The notes under the pieces were generated by a model. The model was given only the letters and a program-made list of their open reading frames with translations. It was not told the origin of the DNA and did no database searches. From assembly GCF_003606325.2 (NCBI RefSeq), contig NZ_CP031843.2:372001-436000 (forward strand): a DNA stretch of 64,000 nt, in the 5' to 3' direction. This stretch comes from Bartonella kosoyi (GTDB lineage: Bacteria > Pseudomonadota > Alphaproteobacteria > Rhizobiales > Rhizobiaceae). The position numbers and the translations under genes are program-made. Below are positions 19,577-33,500 of this stretch, piece by piece (the stretch's first letter is position 1; each line of letters opens with the position of its first letter).

Positions 19577-20758
19577 ATGTTTGATTCGTTTTTTTCTATA
19601 CTCGCTGGTGAGTTTTTTTCTAAACTAATGCTTTTGCTTTTATTTATACTTGTCTGTTTGGCATTTTTTATGCTGATGCATTCTCATCGAAAAAAGGCAC
19701 TTTTGGAAAATGAAATTGCCAAGCGTGCTCGTGAGGCACAAGAGCAGATGGCTACATTGCTGAAAACACAAGCTGAAATGCAAGGGCGCATGCAGACGAT
19801 GGCTGAAATCTTTGGTCAAAGACAGGCTGAGTTGAATAAGTCACTCAGTGAACAACTCAATGGCATGACAGCCAATATCGGTCAAACACTTCAGGTACAG
19901 ACAAAATCAACGTATGAGAATTTGAATCGTTTGCAAGAGCGTTTAGCAGTCATTGATGCAGCACAAAATAATATTCAATCGCTTACGGGACAAGTTGTGC
20001 AACTGCAATCTATTTTAAGCAATAAGCAGACACGTGGTACCTTTGGTCAGGGGCGGATGGAAGCAATTATTGCTGATGCCTTACCAGCAAATGCCTATGC
20101 TTTTCAGGCAATTCTTTCCAATGGAAAGCGCCCAGATTGTCTCATTCACATGCCAAATAAAGCACCTTCTCTTGTTGTTGATGCTAAATTTCCTCTAGAA
20201 GCTTGGAATAGCATGCGTAAAGCAACAACAGCTCAAGAACGTCAAGAGGCAGAACGCCAATTTCGCACCAATATGGAAGTTCATATCCATGATATTGCGC
20301 AAAAATATTTAATTCCTGGAGAAACCCATGACACGGCTTTTCTTTTTGTACCATCGGAATCGATTTTTGCAACAATTTATGAGGACTTTGAGCCATTGGT
20401 ACAAAAAGCCAATAGAGCCCATGTGATCATTGTTTCACCGTCTTTGTTGATGCTCTCTGTCCAAGTTGTACAAACCATTATGAAAGATGCGCGGATGCGT
20501 GAACAAGCGCATTTAATTCAATCAGAAGTGGCAAAATTGATGGAAGATTTTGGACGAATGGATACGCGTGTTCGCGCACTACAGAAGCATTTTCACAAAG
20601 CAAGTGACGATATAGAGGGAATTTTAATATCATCCTCCAAAATTATGAAACGGGCAAATCGCATTGAAACTGTCGAATTAAAAGAAAATTATTCTGAACC
20701 AGCACAAATGACAACATCGGCTCAGTCGCAAACATTGCGTTTGGTTGATGAGGAATAA
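19577..20758 (+). CDS. rmuC: DNA recombination protein RmuC
   Basis: 393 residues: one N-terminal membrane helix (about 15-35), a long coiled coil (about 40-150) rich in Gln, Glu and Ala, then the conserved RmuC nuclease-like core (GQGRMEAIIADALP, VVDAKFPLEAW, FLFVPSESIFA, SPSLLMLSVQVV). RmuC limits sequence inversions at inverted repeats; it belongs to the PD-(D/E)XK nuclease superfamily. The core has the expected D..K residues. It stands divergent to def. Confidence 0.93.
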   Translation: MFDSFFSILAGEFFSKLMLLLLFILVCLAFFMLMHSHRKKALLENEIAKRAREAQEQMATLLKTQAEMQGRMQTMAEIFGQRQAELNKSLSEQLNGMTANIGQTLQVQTKSTYENLNRLQERLAVIDAAQNNIQSLTGQVVQLQSILSNKQTRGTFGQGRMEAIIADALPANAYAFQAILSNGKRPDCLIHMPNKAPSLVVDAKFPLEAWNSMRKATTAQERQEAERQFRTNMEVHIHDIAQKYLIPGETHDTAFLFVPSESIFATIYEDFEPLVQKANRAHVIIVSPSLLMLSVQVVQTIMKDARMREQAHLIQSEVAKLMEDFGRMDTRVRALQKHFHKASDDIEGILISSSKIMKRANRIETVELKENYSEPAQMTTSAQSQTLRLVDEE

Positions 20759-20871
20759 AGTAAAGCAAGCTTCTCAACGATAACAAGTTAAGATCATGTT
20801 CTTTATTGATTGGTAATAATTTTTTAGTATCTCTATCTTGTTTTATTTCTTAAACGAGAGGAATAGGGAAT

Positions 20872-21459
20872 ATGCGACACCTTTTGTTTTTAGGGGCACT
20901 GGTGTTTCTGCTAGGGGGGTGCGCAACAACCACTCCCATCCACACAAACAATGTTTGCGCTATTTTAGCACAAAAAAATGGTTTTTTTGATAATTGGGGT
21001 AGGGCGTCTCAAAGAGCAGAAATGCGCTATGGAATTCCTATGTCGATTATTCTTGCAACCATTAATATGGAATCGAGCTTTCGTCATAATGCACGTCCTC
21101 CACGCAAAAAACTCCTTGGTTTTATTCCATGGAAGCGTCGGTCGACAGCTTATGGTTATTCTCAAGCACTTGACAGTACATGGGCAATGTATCTTCGCTC
21201 TACAGGAAAGTCTTTTGCATGGCGTACCAATTTTGCAGATGCTGCTGATTTTGTTGCTTGGTATCATCGCCAAACTGTTCAACGCAATGGAGTGAGGTTT
21301 GATGATGCCTATAATCTTTATTTAAATTATCATATGGGGCATGGTGCTTATGCGCGTAGTGGTGGATATGTCAGTGCTTCGCTTTCACAGGCAGCACAGC
21401 GCATGGCAAGGATATCGAGACTTTATGAACAGCAATTAAAGAGATGTGGATGGCGTTAG
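20872..21459 (+). CDS. Lytic-transglycosylase-like lipoprotein
   Basis: 195 residues with a lipoprotein signal (hydrophobic stretch then lipobox LGGC, Cys about residue 17). The mature part has an SLT-like fold signature: YGIPMSIILATINMESSFRHNA (candidate catalytic Glu in ESS), AYGYSQALDSTWAMY and YNLYLNYHMGHGAY. It is predicted to cleave peptidoglycan glycan strands from the outer membrane's inner face. The family is widespread in Rhizobiales and usually uncharacterised. Ribosome site AGGAATAGGGA precedes the ATG. It follows rmuC by 113 nt. Confidence 0.85.
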   Translation: MRHLLFLGALVFLLGGCATTTPIHTNNVCAILAQKNGFFDNWGRASQRAEMRYGIPMSIILATINMESSFRHNARPPRKKLLGFIPWKRRSTAYGYSQALDSTWAMYLRSTGKSFAWRTNFADAADFVAWYHRQTVQRNGVRFDDAYNLYLNYHMGHGAYARSGGYVSASLSQAAQRMARISRLYEQQLKRCGWR

Positions 21460-22772
21460 GGAGAATTCTGAAAACTTCAATTAGGGAATTGATGGGATAA
21501 AATTATTCGAGAACAAAGTTTCTTATGACGTGATAAGACAATGTCGTTTTTCCGATTATCGAATGAAATAAATTGTTATTTTTTTAAAATAAACTCAAGC
21601 AATAGAAAGCTTTAGCACTACACAATATATTTGAAGATACGCTTGATATTTTTGTTCCCCTTTGTTTGAAAAATTTACAATGGACACAATCTTCCATTTG
21701 GCGCTAGCTTTTGAATCTGGGCAAAATACTAGAGATTATTGAAGAAAAGTTTTTAAAGGGAATATTTTCATTATGCGCTATTAGCTGATTATGACATGAA
21801 TATTTATTTGTTAAGCGTATAAAATGGCAATTAAAATAAATGCAATTCGAGCATCATAAAAAGGGTAAAACATTCAATATAAAAAACGAGAAATGCATTA
21901 AACGAAAGAGCATCGTTTCATAAAAAATTTGCTTTGTATAAAGGAGGTGCTACAGCCCTCAAAAGGACTAATGAATAGTCTTTAATACTATATAGTCTGT
22001 GATATTAATGAAGTCTGTCCATTCATCTTGCCTGTCCATCTTAATTGAAAAAAGTCATCCTGTTGTAGGATTCTATCGTTTAGGAGGGAAAGGTATACAC
22101 AGCTTTATATATAATGAATATTCAGGGTAAGATTTGTCTTTAGCACTTATGAAGTAACACGCCAGCCTCCAATATTGTGATAGCGTCACTTTTTCTCTTA
22201 TACTCCGACTTTACTCACAATATGCCAAGAAAACGATTTTAACTGATTCAATATGTGCGGAGTTATGATAAGAGAAGCTTACACTGTTTGGAATTATTAT
22301 TTTATGTAGTAGATAATTTATCATGATAAACCAATATGTTTTTTTAATGTTAACATACCTTAGAAATGAGTTGGTGAAGGGTACTTAAAGGGGGATAATT
22401 TTTTTAAATTAAGAGGACATTTGATAAAGTTAAAAACACCCAAGTTCTGATTCACAATAATTGAGAAGTATATCTTGTTCCCGAGTCTTTATTGAAGTAG
22501 TTCGCACCTTTTAAAAAGATATCCATAATCAATATATTATGATTTTGTGGAAATATTGTAACGGAGGGGGGATTCGAATTTTGTTCTTTAAAGAAAAGCT
22601 TATATTAAAGGCTTATTTTTCATTGTCATGAAAGTAAAACTTTACAATCCAACAAATGATTAAAAGTGCACTATGATAGCGTTGAAACACAAACAGTCCG
22701 CTGTTAGACTAAAGCTTACAAAGCACAAAAATTTTCCAGATTGATTTCTCTTGATAGAAAAGCTGGTCCTTT
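21460..22772. other. Gene-poor region left of tRNA-Ala
   Basis: About 1.3 kb without a complete gene. The only recognised content is the integrase-leader remnant on the minus strand at about 22140-22300 (listed separately). The rest is AT-rich with dispersed stops and no family motif that I can see. Confidence 0.45.
22140..22300 (-). pseudogene. Integrase leader and 5' end remnant, family I copy (minus strand)
   Basis: Read on the minus strand, this aligns in order with 51829-52027: TTCTCTTAT, then TTGAATCA, then AATATTGGAG (against CAACATTGGGAG), then GCTGGC and ACTTCATAAGTGCTAAAGA (against TCTCCATAAGCGTAAAGA). About 20 bp between the last blocks are deleted. It starts roughly 470 bp beyond the 3' end of tRNA-Ala and reads away from it, the usual position for an integrase of a tRNA-targeted element. 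Confidence 0.5.
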
Positions 22773-22848
<76 letters not shown>

Positions 22849-22957
22849 TATAAAAACAAATTTCTCCCAAAAGGACAGTCTATAATTTCAACTTTTCTAA
22901 AACGAGAAAAATTGAAGATCAAGAAAAATTTGCATTCAACGGAAAAGATGCCTTCTT

Positions 22958-23338
22958 TTAAGCATCGTCATCATTAGAAACGCCGCCTCCAAGAATATCG
23001 GTAACGTCATCCTCCTCATCGTCATCATCGTGAGATAAAAATGTATCATCGTCATCACCGAGATCGACATCACTGTCTTCCAAATCAGGAAGATCGTCAT
23101 CTTTAGAACCGTCATCATCCTCTTCAAGAAGCATAAAAGCAGACTTTTCAAGTGCTGTATCAAGCTCTTCAGTATCCACTTCTTCTTCATTATTTGCTTC
23201 AGCTGCTGCAACTTCAAAATAAGAACGCGGATAAGAGATTCCTGTATAAGGTGACACAATAGGGTCGCGATTTAGATCGTAAAATTTTTTTCCTGTTTCT
23301 GGATCAACACGTTTCGTTCCAAGTTCCTGTTTTGCCAT
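22958..23338 (-). CDS. FYDLN-acid domain protein (TIGR02300 family)
   Basis: 126 residues starting MAKQELGTKRVDPETGKKFYDLNRDPIVSPYTG, the signature of the alphaproteobacterial FYDLN family. Unlike a zinc ribbon there are no CxxC pairs in this version. The C-terminal two-thirds is strongly acidic (runs of Asp and Glu) and likely disordered. The function is unknown. AGAGG lies 9 nt before the ATG. It is divergent from aroA, its usual neighbour in Rhizobiales, and lies 109 bp beyond the tRNA-Ala gene. Confidence 0.9.
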   Translation of the reverse strand: MAKQELGTKRVDPETGKKFYDLNRDPIVSPYTGISYPRSYFEVAAAEANNEEEVDTEELDTALEKSAFMLLEEDDDGSKDDDLPDLEDSDVDLGDDDDTFLSHDDDDEEDDVTDILGGGVSNDDDA

Positions 23339-23503
23339 AAACCGTGCCTCTTTGATTCATTTTATTCCATTAAAAGATAAATTTCATGGTGCTTAATCGA
23401 AAAATAATGCCTTTGTCAAAGATAAATAAACTGTTCCACGTAGATTTTTTCATGACGCCCTTTAAAGCATGTGCTAAAGAATGCATAATTTCATACAATT
23501 TAG

Positions 23504-25497
<1,994 letters not shown>

Positions 25498-25506
25498 ATT
25501 CATCAA

Positions 25507-25593
25507 GGCGGCTCCCAGCCTAGCGCTAACTTTTCTTCCTTTATTCAAGGAAAAAGGCTAAGGGGCTGCCCATGTTAACACTAACCTAGCGCT
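25507..25593 (+). promoter_or_regulatory. Structured leader upstream of rpsA
   Basis: GGCGGCTCC (25507-25515) can pair with GGGGCTGCC (25562-25570), with an inner GCCT/AGGC pairing and an apical TTCCTT/AAGGAA hairpin. No T-run follows, so it is not a terminator of cmk. The nonamer CCTAGCGCT occurs at 25519-25527 and again at 25585-25593. Such a leader suits autogenous control of ribosomal protein S1; the specific mechanism here is inferred. Confidence 0.4.
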
Positions 25594-25630
25594 CATACCT
25601 TATAATGCAAGGTATATATTAGGAGTTCTT

Positions 25631-27331
25631 ATGTCACAATACAATCCCACAACAGCGGATTTTGAAGCCCTTTTAACAGAATCTTTTCAAACCAATGATC
25701 TTAATGAAGGATCTGTTGTTAAAGGTCGTGTTATTGCAATCGAAAAAGACATGGCCATTATTGATGCTGGACTTAAAGTCGAAGGACGTATTCCTCTCAA
25801 AGAATTTGGAGCTAAAGCAAAAGATGGTTCTTTGCAAGTTGGCGATGAAGTTGAGGTTTATATTGAACGCATTGAAAATGCGATGGGTGAAGCTGTTTTA
25901 TCGCGTGAAAAAGCACGGCGCGAAGAAAGTTGGGTCCGTTTAGAGGAAAAGTTCAATGCTGGTGCGCGTGTTGAGGGCGTTATCTTTAGCCAAGTAAAAG
26001 GTGGTTTCACAGTTGATCTTGATGGAGCGGTTGCTTTTTTGCCGCGCAGTCAAGTTGATATTCGTCCCATTCGTGATGTTTCACCTCTCATGCATAATGC
26101 ACAATCTTTTGAAATTTTGAAGATGGATCGTCGTCGTGGCAATATTGTGGTCTCACGTCGTACTGTCTTAGAAGAAAGTCGCGCTGAGCAACGTTCAGAA
26201 ATTGTACAAAATCTTGAAGAAAACCAAATCGTTGAAGGTGTGGTGAAAAATATTACAGATTATGGTGCCTTTGTTGACCTTGGTGGGATTGATGGTCTCT
26301 TACACGTTACAGATATGGCATGGCGGCGTGTAAACCACCCATCTGAAGTGCTTACAATTGGTCAAACGATTAAAGTTCAGATTATTCGCATTAATCAAGA
26401 TACGCATCGTATTTCTCTTGGAATGAAACAGCTTGAAAGTGATCCTTGGGAAAGCATCAGTGTCCGCTATCCGATTGGTAAAAAAATTACGGGTGCTGTG
26501 ACCAACATTACGGATTACGGTGGTTTTGTTGAAATTGAACCAGGGATTGAAGGATTGATCCATGTTTCCGAAATGAGCTGGACAAAGAAAAATGTTCATC
26601 CTGGAAAAATTCTATCTACATCACAAGAGGTAGAAGTAGTTGTTCTTGAAATTGATCCTTCTAAACGGCGTATTTCTCTTGGCTTAAAGCAAACATTTGA
26701 AAATCCATGGGAAGCTTTTGCCAATAAATTTCCTGTCAATTCACAAATTGAGGGAGAGGTTAAAAATAAAACAGAATTTGGTTTGTTTATTGGGCTTGAA
26801 GGCGATGTTGACGGTATGGTTCATCTCTCTGATCTTGATTGGAACCGTCCTGGTGAACAAGTCATTGATACTTACAATAAAGGCGACATCGTTAAAGCTG
26901 TGGTTTTGGATGTTGACATTGAAAAAGAGCGTATCTCTCTTGGAATTAAGCAGCTTTCCAGCGATAAAGTTGGAGAAGCAGCCGCTTCTGGCGAATTACG
27001 CAAAGGGGCTGTTGTAACCTGTGAAGTGGTTGCTGTTAACGACAATGACATTAATGTGAAATTGATTGACCACAACCTTGAGACAACCATTCGGCGTGCT
27101 GATCTCGCGCGTGATCGTGATGAACAACGGCCTGAACGTTTTGCAATTGGGCAAAAGGTTGATGCGCGCATCACAGCGTTTGATAAAAAAACACGTAAAA
27201 TTTCAGTATCAATCAAAGCATTAGAAATTGCAGAGGAAAAAGAAGCTGTTGCCCAATATGGTTCTACAGATTCAGGGGCTTCTCTTGGCGATATTCTCGG
27301 TGCAGCTTTGAAAAAACAAGAACAAGATTAA
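25631..27331 (+). CDS. rpsA: 30S ribosomal protein S1
   Basis: 566 residues with six S1 RNA-binding repeats spaced about 85 residues apart (starting near 28, 112, 195, 280, 366 and 455); repeats 3-5 share the pattern G-V-x-N-I-T-D-Y-G-A/G-F-V. S1 captures mRNA on the 30S subunit. AGGAG precedes the ATG by 6 nt. It ends at a strong terminator. A leader with stem and repeated nonamer lies upstream, and aroA-cmk precede it. Confidence 0.97.
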   Translation: MSQYNPTTADFEALLTESFQTNDLNEGSVVKGRVIAIEKDMAIIDAGLKVEGRIPLKEFGAKAKDGSLQVGDEVEVYIERIENAMGEAVLSREKARREESWVRLEEKFNAGARVEGVIFSQVKGGFTVDLDGAVAFLPRSQVDIRPIRDVSPLMHNAQSFEILKMDRRRGNIVVSRRTVLEESRAEQRSEIVQNLEENQIVEGVVKNITDYGAFVDLGGIDGLLHVTDMAWRRVNHPSEVLTIGQTIKVQIIRINQDTHRISLGMKQLESDPWESISVRYPIGKKITGAVTNITDYGGFVEIEPGIEGLIHVSEMSWTKKNVHPGKILSTSQEVEVVVLEIDPSKRRISLGLKQTFENPWEAFANKFPVNSQIEGEVKNKTEFGLFIGLEGDVDGMVHLSDLDWNRPGEQVIDTYNKGDIVKAVVLDVDIEKERISLGIKQLSSDKVGEAAASGELRKGAVVTCEVVAVNDNDINVKLIDHNLETTIRRADLARDRDEQRPERFAIGQKVDARITAFDKKTRKISVSIKALEIAEEKEAVAQYGSTDSGASLGDILGAALKKQEQD

Positions 27332-27361
27332 TCATCAATCATTAACATTGATGGTGTTATG

Positions 27362-27395
27362 AAGGTCACTCTCTAAAATGAGTGACCTTTTTATT
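27362..27395 (+). terminator. Rho-independent terminator after rpsA
   Basis: 10-bp perfect stem AAGGTCACTC/GAGTGACCTT with an 8-nt loop followed by a T-rich tail. Confidence 0.9.
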
Positions 27396-27564
27396 TACTA
27401 AAAAAATTATTTTCTTATTTTTTAATTATTGCATTAAAAATTATTATAACTACTTGCAAATCAAAACAATAAAGTTTGTTTTTTGTTTATCAACGGTTCA
27501 CTATTCAGATAAAATGCTTACAATTTAAATAAAAAGCGATGTAATTGAATAATAATGGGACATT

Positions 27565-30500
27565 ATGGCGTGTACAATACCTTTCATAAAGTACTTTTTT
27601 TCTCAAAAGAAGAGAAAAGACCATTTTATTAATAGTGATTTCCCTCTTCGTGCAATTTATAAAGTACAGGAAGATCTTTATGACCTAGGGCATGATATAG
27701 CTTCTGGAAAAGAAATTTTACTCCCTGAATATGAAGGAGTAGAAGATTTTCGCAGGAGATTGAATGAAAATGCTAAACTTATCCTTCATGCCTTTTATAC
27801 CAGTGATTTTGCTGCCCGAAATGATGAAACAATTGCGCCGTCTGCGCAATGGCTCATTGATAATCATTACACCATTGATAAAACCATACAACAACTACGC
27901 CGTAACTTTCCCAAGTCCTTCATAAAGCAACTTCCTCTTTCACCACAAAAAGCAGGAATACCACGCATTTTTGCTTTAACTTGGCTTTATATTGCGCATA
28001 CCGATAGCAGCTTTTCACAAGAAACACTCACGGCTATGATCAATGGGTTTCAAGAAGTTTGTGCGCTCACAATTGGTGAATTATGGGCTCTTCCTTCAGT
28101 TATGCAAATGCTACTCATTGAAAATGTTCGTCGTCTTTCAGTGCGTATCGAAAAAGCGCGCCAGATGCGCCATCTTGCGAGTCAAGTAGCTGATAAAATT
28201 TCTCTTGTAGAAAATAAAACAAATCTAAACTCTCTTTTTACGCAATACAAATCATTTACTGCTGACCCAACTTTTTCAGCACATTTATTCTATCGTCTGC
28301 GCAGTGCATCTATCGATTCAAACGTAGCGTTAACTTGGCTTGAAAAGCAATTAGAAAGTCAAGGCAGTAACTTAGAAAGTGCAACAGCCGATGAGTATAC
28401 CCGACAAGCGGCAGATGGTGTGACCATGGGTAATATTATCTGTGCTCTTAAAGCGATAGATGATGTTGATTGGACCGTATGGTTTGAAACAGTGAGTTGT
28501 GTCGATGCTATTTTGCGTAAAAAAAGTGATTTTTCTGAAATTGATTCCCATTCACGCAGTATTTATCGACAAGTCATTGAAAAAATTTCACGCTTTTCGT
28601 CTCTTAGTGAGCTGGAAGTTGCACACAAATCTGTAGAAATGGCAAATCCCATTTTTGAAGATATGCCTCATTATTCCTCTGTTGGGTGGTATCTTGTTGG
28701 TGATGGTCGTGGCATATTTGAAAAGGCTTGTGGATATACGCCGCCTTTTCTCATAAAATGGGCACGCGCTTTTTATAGCTTAAAACTGAGAGTCATTGCT
28801 ATTCCTGTCTCTTTTCTGACGCTTGCTTTTTTGCTTGCAATCTATACCGTTTTCCAAATATCTGGCATGACACTATGGATGTCCCTTTTCTTTACTGTAT
28901 TGGCGCTTTTTCCTGCTATGGATGCGGCTTTTTCCTTCTTTAATACAGTTGTTTCGTGGTTTGTTCCATCAAGACAGCTCATTGGTTATGAATATAAAGA
29001 AGGTATTCCAAAACATGCACGGACAATGGTTGTTGTACCTACTTTGATGACATCACGCGATGATATTGATGCGCACGTGCACAATCTTGAAGTACACTAT
29101 CTTTCCAATCCTAAAGGTGCGGTCCATTTTGCACTCATTACAGATTGGGTAGATGCTTCCTTAAGAGAAACGCAAGATGATCTTGATTTGTTTCGCTATG
29201 CGCAAAAGGGCATTGATAAACTCAATGCTCGTTATCATCGTGATGAACTTCCTGTTTTTTTCCTTTTACATCGCCGACGCCTTTATAATAGCGGTGAAAA
29301 ATGTTGGATGGGATGGGAGCGAAAGCGGGGAAAACTTCATGAACTCAATCGGCTTTTAAGAGGCGATAAAAATACGAGTTTTTACTCTCCTGATCCAAAT
29401 CTTCCGATGGATTGTCGTTTTGTTATGACACTGGATTGTGATACACGTCTTACCCCTGAAAGTGTCACAAAACTTGTTGGAAAGCTTAATCATCCACTCA
29501 ATCATCCCATTTTTGATCCGCAAAGTGGAAAGGTTGTCAAAGGCTATAGCGTTTTGCAGCCACGCATTATTCCGTCTCTGACAACAGGAAAAAAAACATC
29601 AATTTTCCAACGGGTTTTTTCGACCAGCCGTGGTATTGATCCTTATGTTTTTGCTGTTTCTGATACTTATCAAGATCTGTTAGGAGAAGGTACTTTTATC
29701 GGTAAAGGTCTTTATAATATTGATGCATTTGAACAAGCACTTGACGGCAAAGTTAAAGAAAATACTGTTCTCAGTCATGATCTCTTAGAAGGAGGATATG
29801 CCCGTACTGCTCTGGTCAGTAGCATCACAGTCATTGAGGACTACCCAACGGCTTATAATATTGATGTTATGCGTTATCATCGCTGGATTCGTGGTGATTG
29901 GCAACTCTTTCCCTATCTTTTTTGTTCCCGTCAAATAAGCTCCGTGACGCGTTGGAAAATGCAGGATAATTTGCGTCGTTCTCTTACACCACTCATGTGG
30001 TTAGTTGCAGCGTTTGCAGGATGGGCTCTTTTGCCATTAAAGAGTGCAATCGTCTGGCAGATATTTTTGTTGCTTAGCACCTTTATTGCTCCCATTTTAT
30101 GTGTATTAAAAACGTTTTTTTCATCCAATATAGATCATTCTTTGCGCGGACATGTTCAATTAATTTGGAATAAAACTGCTCTTACAGGCGCTGATATATT
30201 TCTTAAGACGACTTTTCTTGCTCATTCGGCGTATTTTATGACAGATGCGATTATTCGTACACTCTATCGTATGACGATTTCAAGACAGCATCTTCTTGAA
30301 TGGAAAACCTCTGCCGCAACAAAATCAATGTCCAATAGTTTGCGTTTCTATGTTTTTACAATGGCACCAGCATCACTTATTGGTGCTCTTGCCCTAACGC
30401 TCCCTCTTTTTTTTGATAGTTTTGCAAGCTTTATTGCTTTGCCTTTTGGGATAGCATGGTTTTTTTCACCTTTCATTGCTTGGGTTGTAAGTCGACCTTC

Positions 30501-33500
30501 AACATTTCAAGATAGCCTTGACCTTTCTTCAAAAGATGAAAAAATCCTCCGCTCTATTGCACGGCAGACATGGCTTTATTATGCCACCTTTGTCAATGCA
30601 CAAAACAATTATTTGCCTCCTGATAATTTTCAAGAAGACCCTGAACCTCTTGTTGCTCAACGTACATCCCCTACGAATATCGGGGTTTATCTCCTGTCTA
30701 TTATTGCAGCACGTGATTTTGGCTGGATTGGTTTTGAAGAAACAATTACCCGTATTGAATGTACATTACGCTCTCTTGCAAAAATGGAAAAGTTCCATGG
30801 TCATCTCTATAATTGGTATGCAACGGATACACTCAGACCTCTTTTGCCCACTTATGTCTCAACCGTTGATTCAGGAAATCTTGCTGGTCATTTGGTAACA
30901 CTCTCTTCTGCCTTAAGGGAATGGGCTGAAAAACCGCATCTTCTTTTTCAAAGTGATCGAGAAGGCTTATCGGATGTTCTTGCTATTCTTGAAGAAACGG
31001 TTAAAGAAATTCCAGATCATCAACCAAGTCTACGCGCTTTACGCCACAGAATTGAAGAAAATATCGCTCGTTTTCATCATTCAGTCCGTACTTTTGTCGA
31101 ACAAGAAAATACGCTCTCTTCTCACATCAGCGATCTTTCACGTACAGCCCACGATATTGAACGCTTAATTGATGAACTTGACCAAAAAATTCAAACGCTA
31201 GAATCTGCGCGTGCGCTTTCTTGGGTTAAATGCCTTATCGAAACTTGCGATGCTCATCATCATGATGCAACGGTTCATTATGATCCTGAAAAATTATGCA
31301 GAAAACTAAACAGGTTAGCTATAGCGGCAAGACAAATAGCCTTTGATATGAAATTTGACTTTTTAGAACAACCTAAACGGCATCTCTTATCCATTGGGTA
31401 TCGTGTTCAAGAAAACAAACTCGATGAAAATTGTTATGATCTCCTTGCTTCAGAGGCACGTCTTGCAAGTTTTTTTGCCATCGCAAAAGGCGATATAAAA
31501 CTTAAACATTGGTTTCATCTTGGTCGACTCCTCGTTCCCATAGGGTGGAAAGGTGCTCTTTTATCATGGTCTGGATCCATGTTCGAATATCTTATGCCAT
31601 CTCTTGTGATGCACGAACCTTTAGGATCTCTCTTAGATCAAACCAATCGATTGATTATTCGTTGTCAAATACAATATGCCCATACACGGGAATTGCCATG
31701 GGGTATTTCAGAGGCCGCATTTAATGCTCGTGATCATTTAATGAATTACCAATATGCTCATTTTGGTGTTCCAAGCCTCGGACTCCAACGGGGTCTTTCA
31801 CGCAATGCTGTCATTGCTCCTTATGCTAGCTTTCTTGCAGCACAATATGTGCCTCACAAAGCTGTAACCAATTTAAAACGACTCCGTGATCTTGGAGCTT
31901 TAGGAACATATGGTTATTATGACTCTATTGACTTTACTCCTTCACGCGTAAAAACAGGGGAAAAATATGCTATTGTGCGCAATTATTATGCGCATCATCA
32001 TGGCATGTCTATCCTTGCTCTTAACAATGTTATTTTTCAAGGGCGAATGCGTGATCGTTTCCACCGTGATCCCGTTGTGGAAGCAACGCAATTGCTTTTA
32101 CAAGAACGTGCTGCCCATCTTATTCCTATGATTCACACCAAAGCTATTAATCGTATGCGCAATAAATCTCAAGCATTGGATGCCGCCCCTTTGCGCATTA
32201 TTACGAACCCGCTGCTTAAACCACGGGAAACGTTGCTTTTATCTCATGGCTTTTATTCGACCATGTTAACAGCGAATGGTTCTGGCTATAGCCGTTGGCA
32301 CGATTATGCGATTACGCGCTTTATTCCTGATACAACAGAAGATCAGCAAGGGATTTTATTCTTCCTACGCAATATACATAGTGGACGGTGGTGGTCTGTG
32401 ACCAGTGAACCAACACGCGTTATTGAAGAAGAAGCCGTCAGCATTTTTACGGATGAAAAGGCTGAATATACGAAAATGGTTGATGGTATCAAATCAACCC
32501 TTGAATGTCTTATTATCTCTGAAGGGTGTGGTGAAGGTAGACGTATTCAACTGATGAATACAACAAATAAAGACTGTCTTATTGAAGTAACCTCGTATGG
32601 TGAACTAGCGCTTGCAACAATGGATATGGACCAAGCTCATCCTGTTTTTTCACGGATGTTTATAGAGACGGAAATTGCTGAGGAAGGCAAAGCAATTTTT
32701 GCCAAAAGGCGCAAACGCGCACCTAATGATCCTGAAATTTATATTGCTCATTTTGTTTCCAGTACAACAGATACTCTCCAAGAAACAGAAGCTGAAACGG
32801 ATCGCTCCTTGTTTATTGGTCGGGGGCGATCCATTCATCGACCCGCTGCATTTGACCAAAATGCTCATTTTAGTAACAGTCAAGGTTGTGTTCTTGATCC
32901 TATTATGTCATTGCGATGCCGTATAAAAATTCCAGCCCATGGAAAAGCAGAACTTATTTTTTGGACTTTTGCTGCTCATACAAAAGAAGCATTGCATCAT
33001 CATATGAAACATTATCGACAACCTGATATGTTTCAAAAAGAACTTTCAATGGCATGGACACGCTCACAAGTTGCACTGTATCAGAGCGGAACCTCGCTTA
33101 AAGAAGCGATTGTCTATCAAAAATATGCAACGCCGCTTATCTATCTTGATCGAACATGGCGTCTTCCTTCTGAAATATTAGCAAAAACACTTGGAAAACA
33201 GTCTGATCTTTGGCCCATGTCCATTTCAGGAGACAATCCACTCTGTCTTCTTAGATTAAATAACGAGGGAAATATAACTGTGCTGCGTGAGCTCCTTAAA
33301 GCACATGAATATTGGCGTATGCGGGGGCTCATTGTTGATTTAGTTATTCTCAATGAACAAGCATTTTCCTATATACAAAATACACAACGCGCTCTTGAAT
33401 GGGTATGCGAATCTTATCGATATCACACGCAAGAAACAGATGTACGCCAACATATTTTTACGCTTCGGCGTGATCAAATGAGTGAGCAAAGTTTTAAAAC

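Noticed and set aside
22936..23259. 107-codon frame antisense to the FYDLN gene
   Set aside because: Methionine/leucine/lysine-rich shadow of Asp/Glu-rich codons on the other strand.
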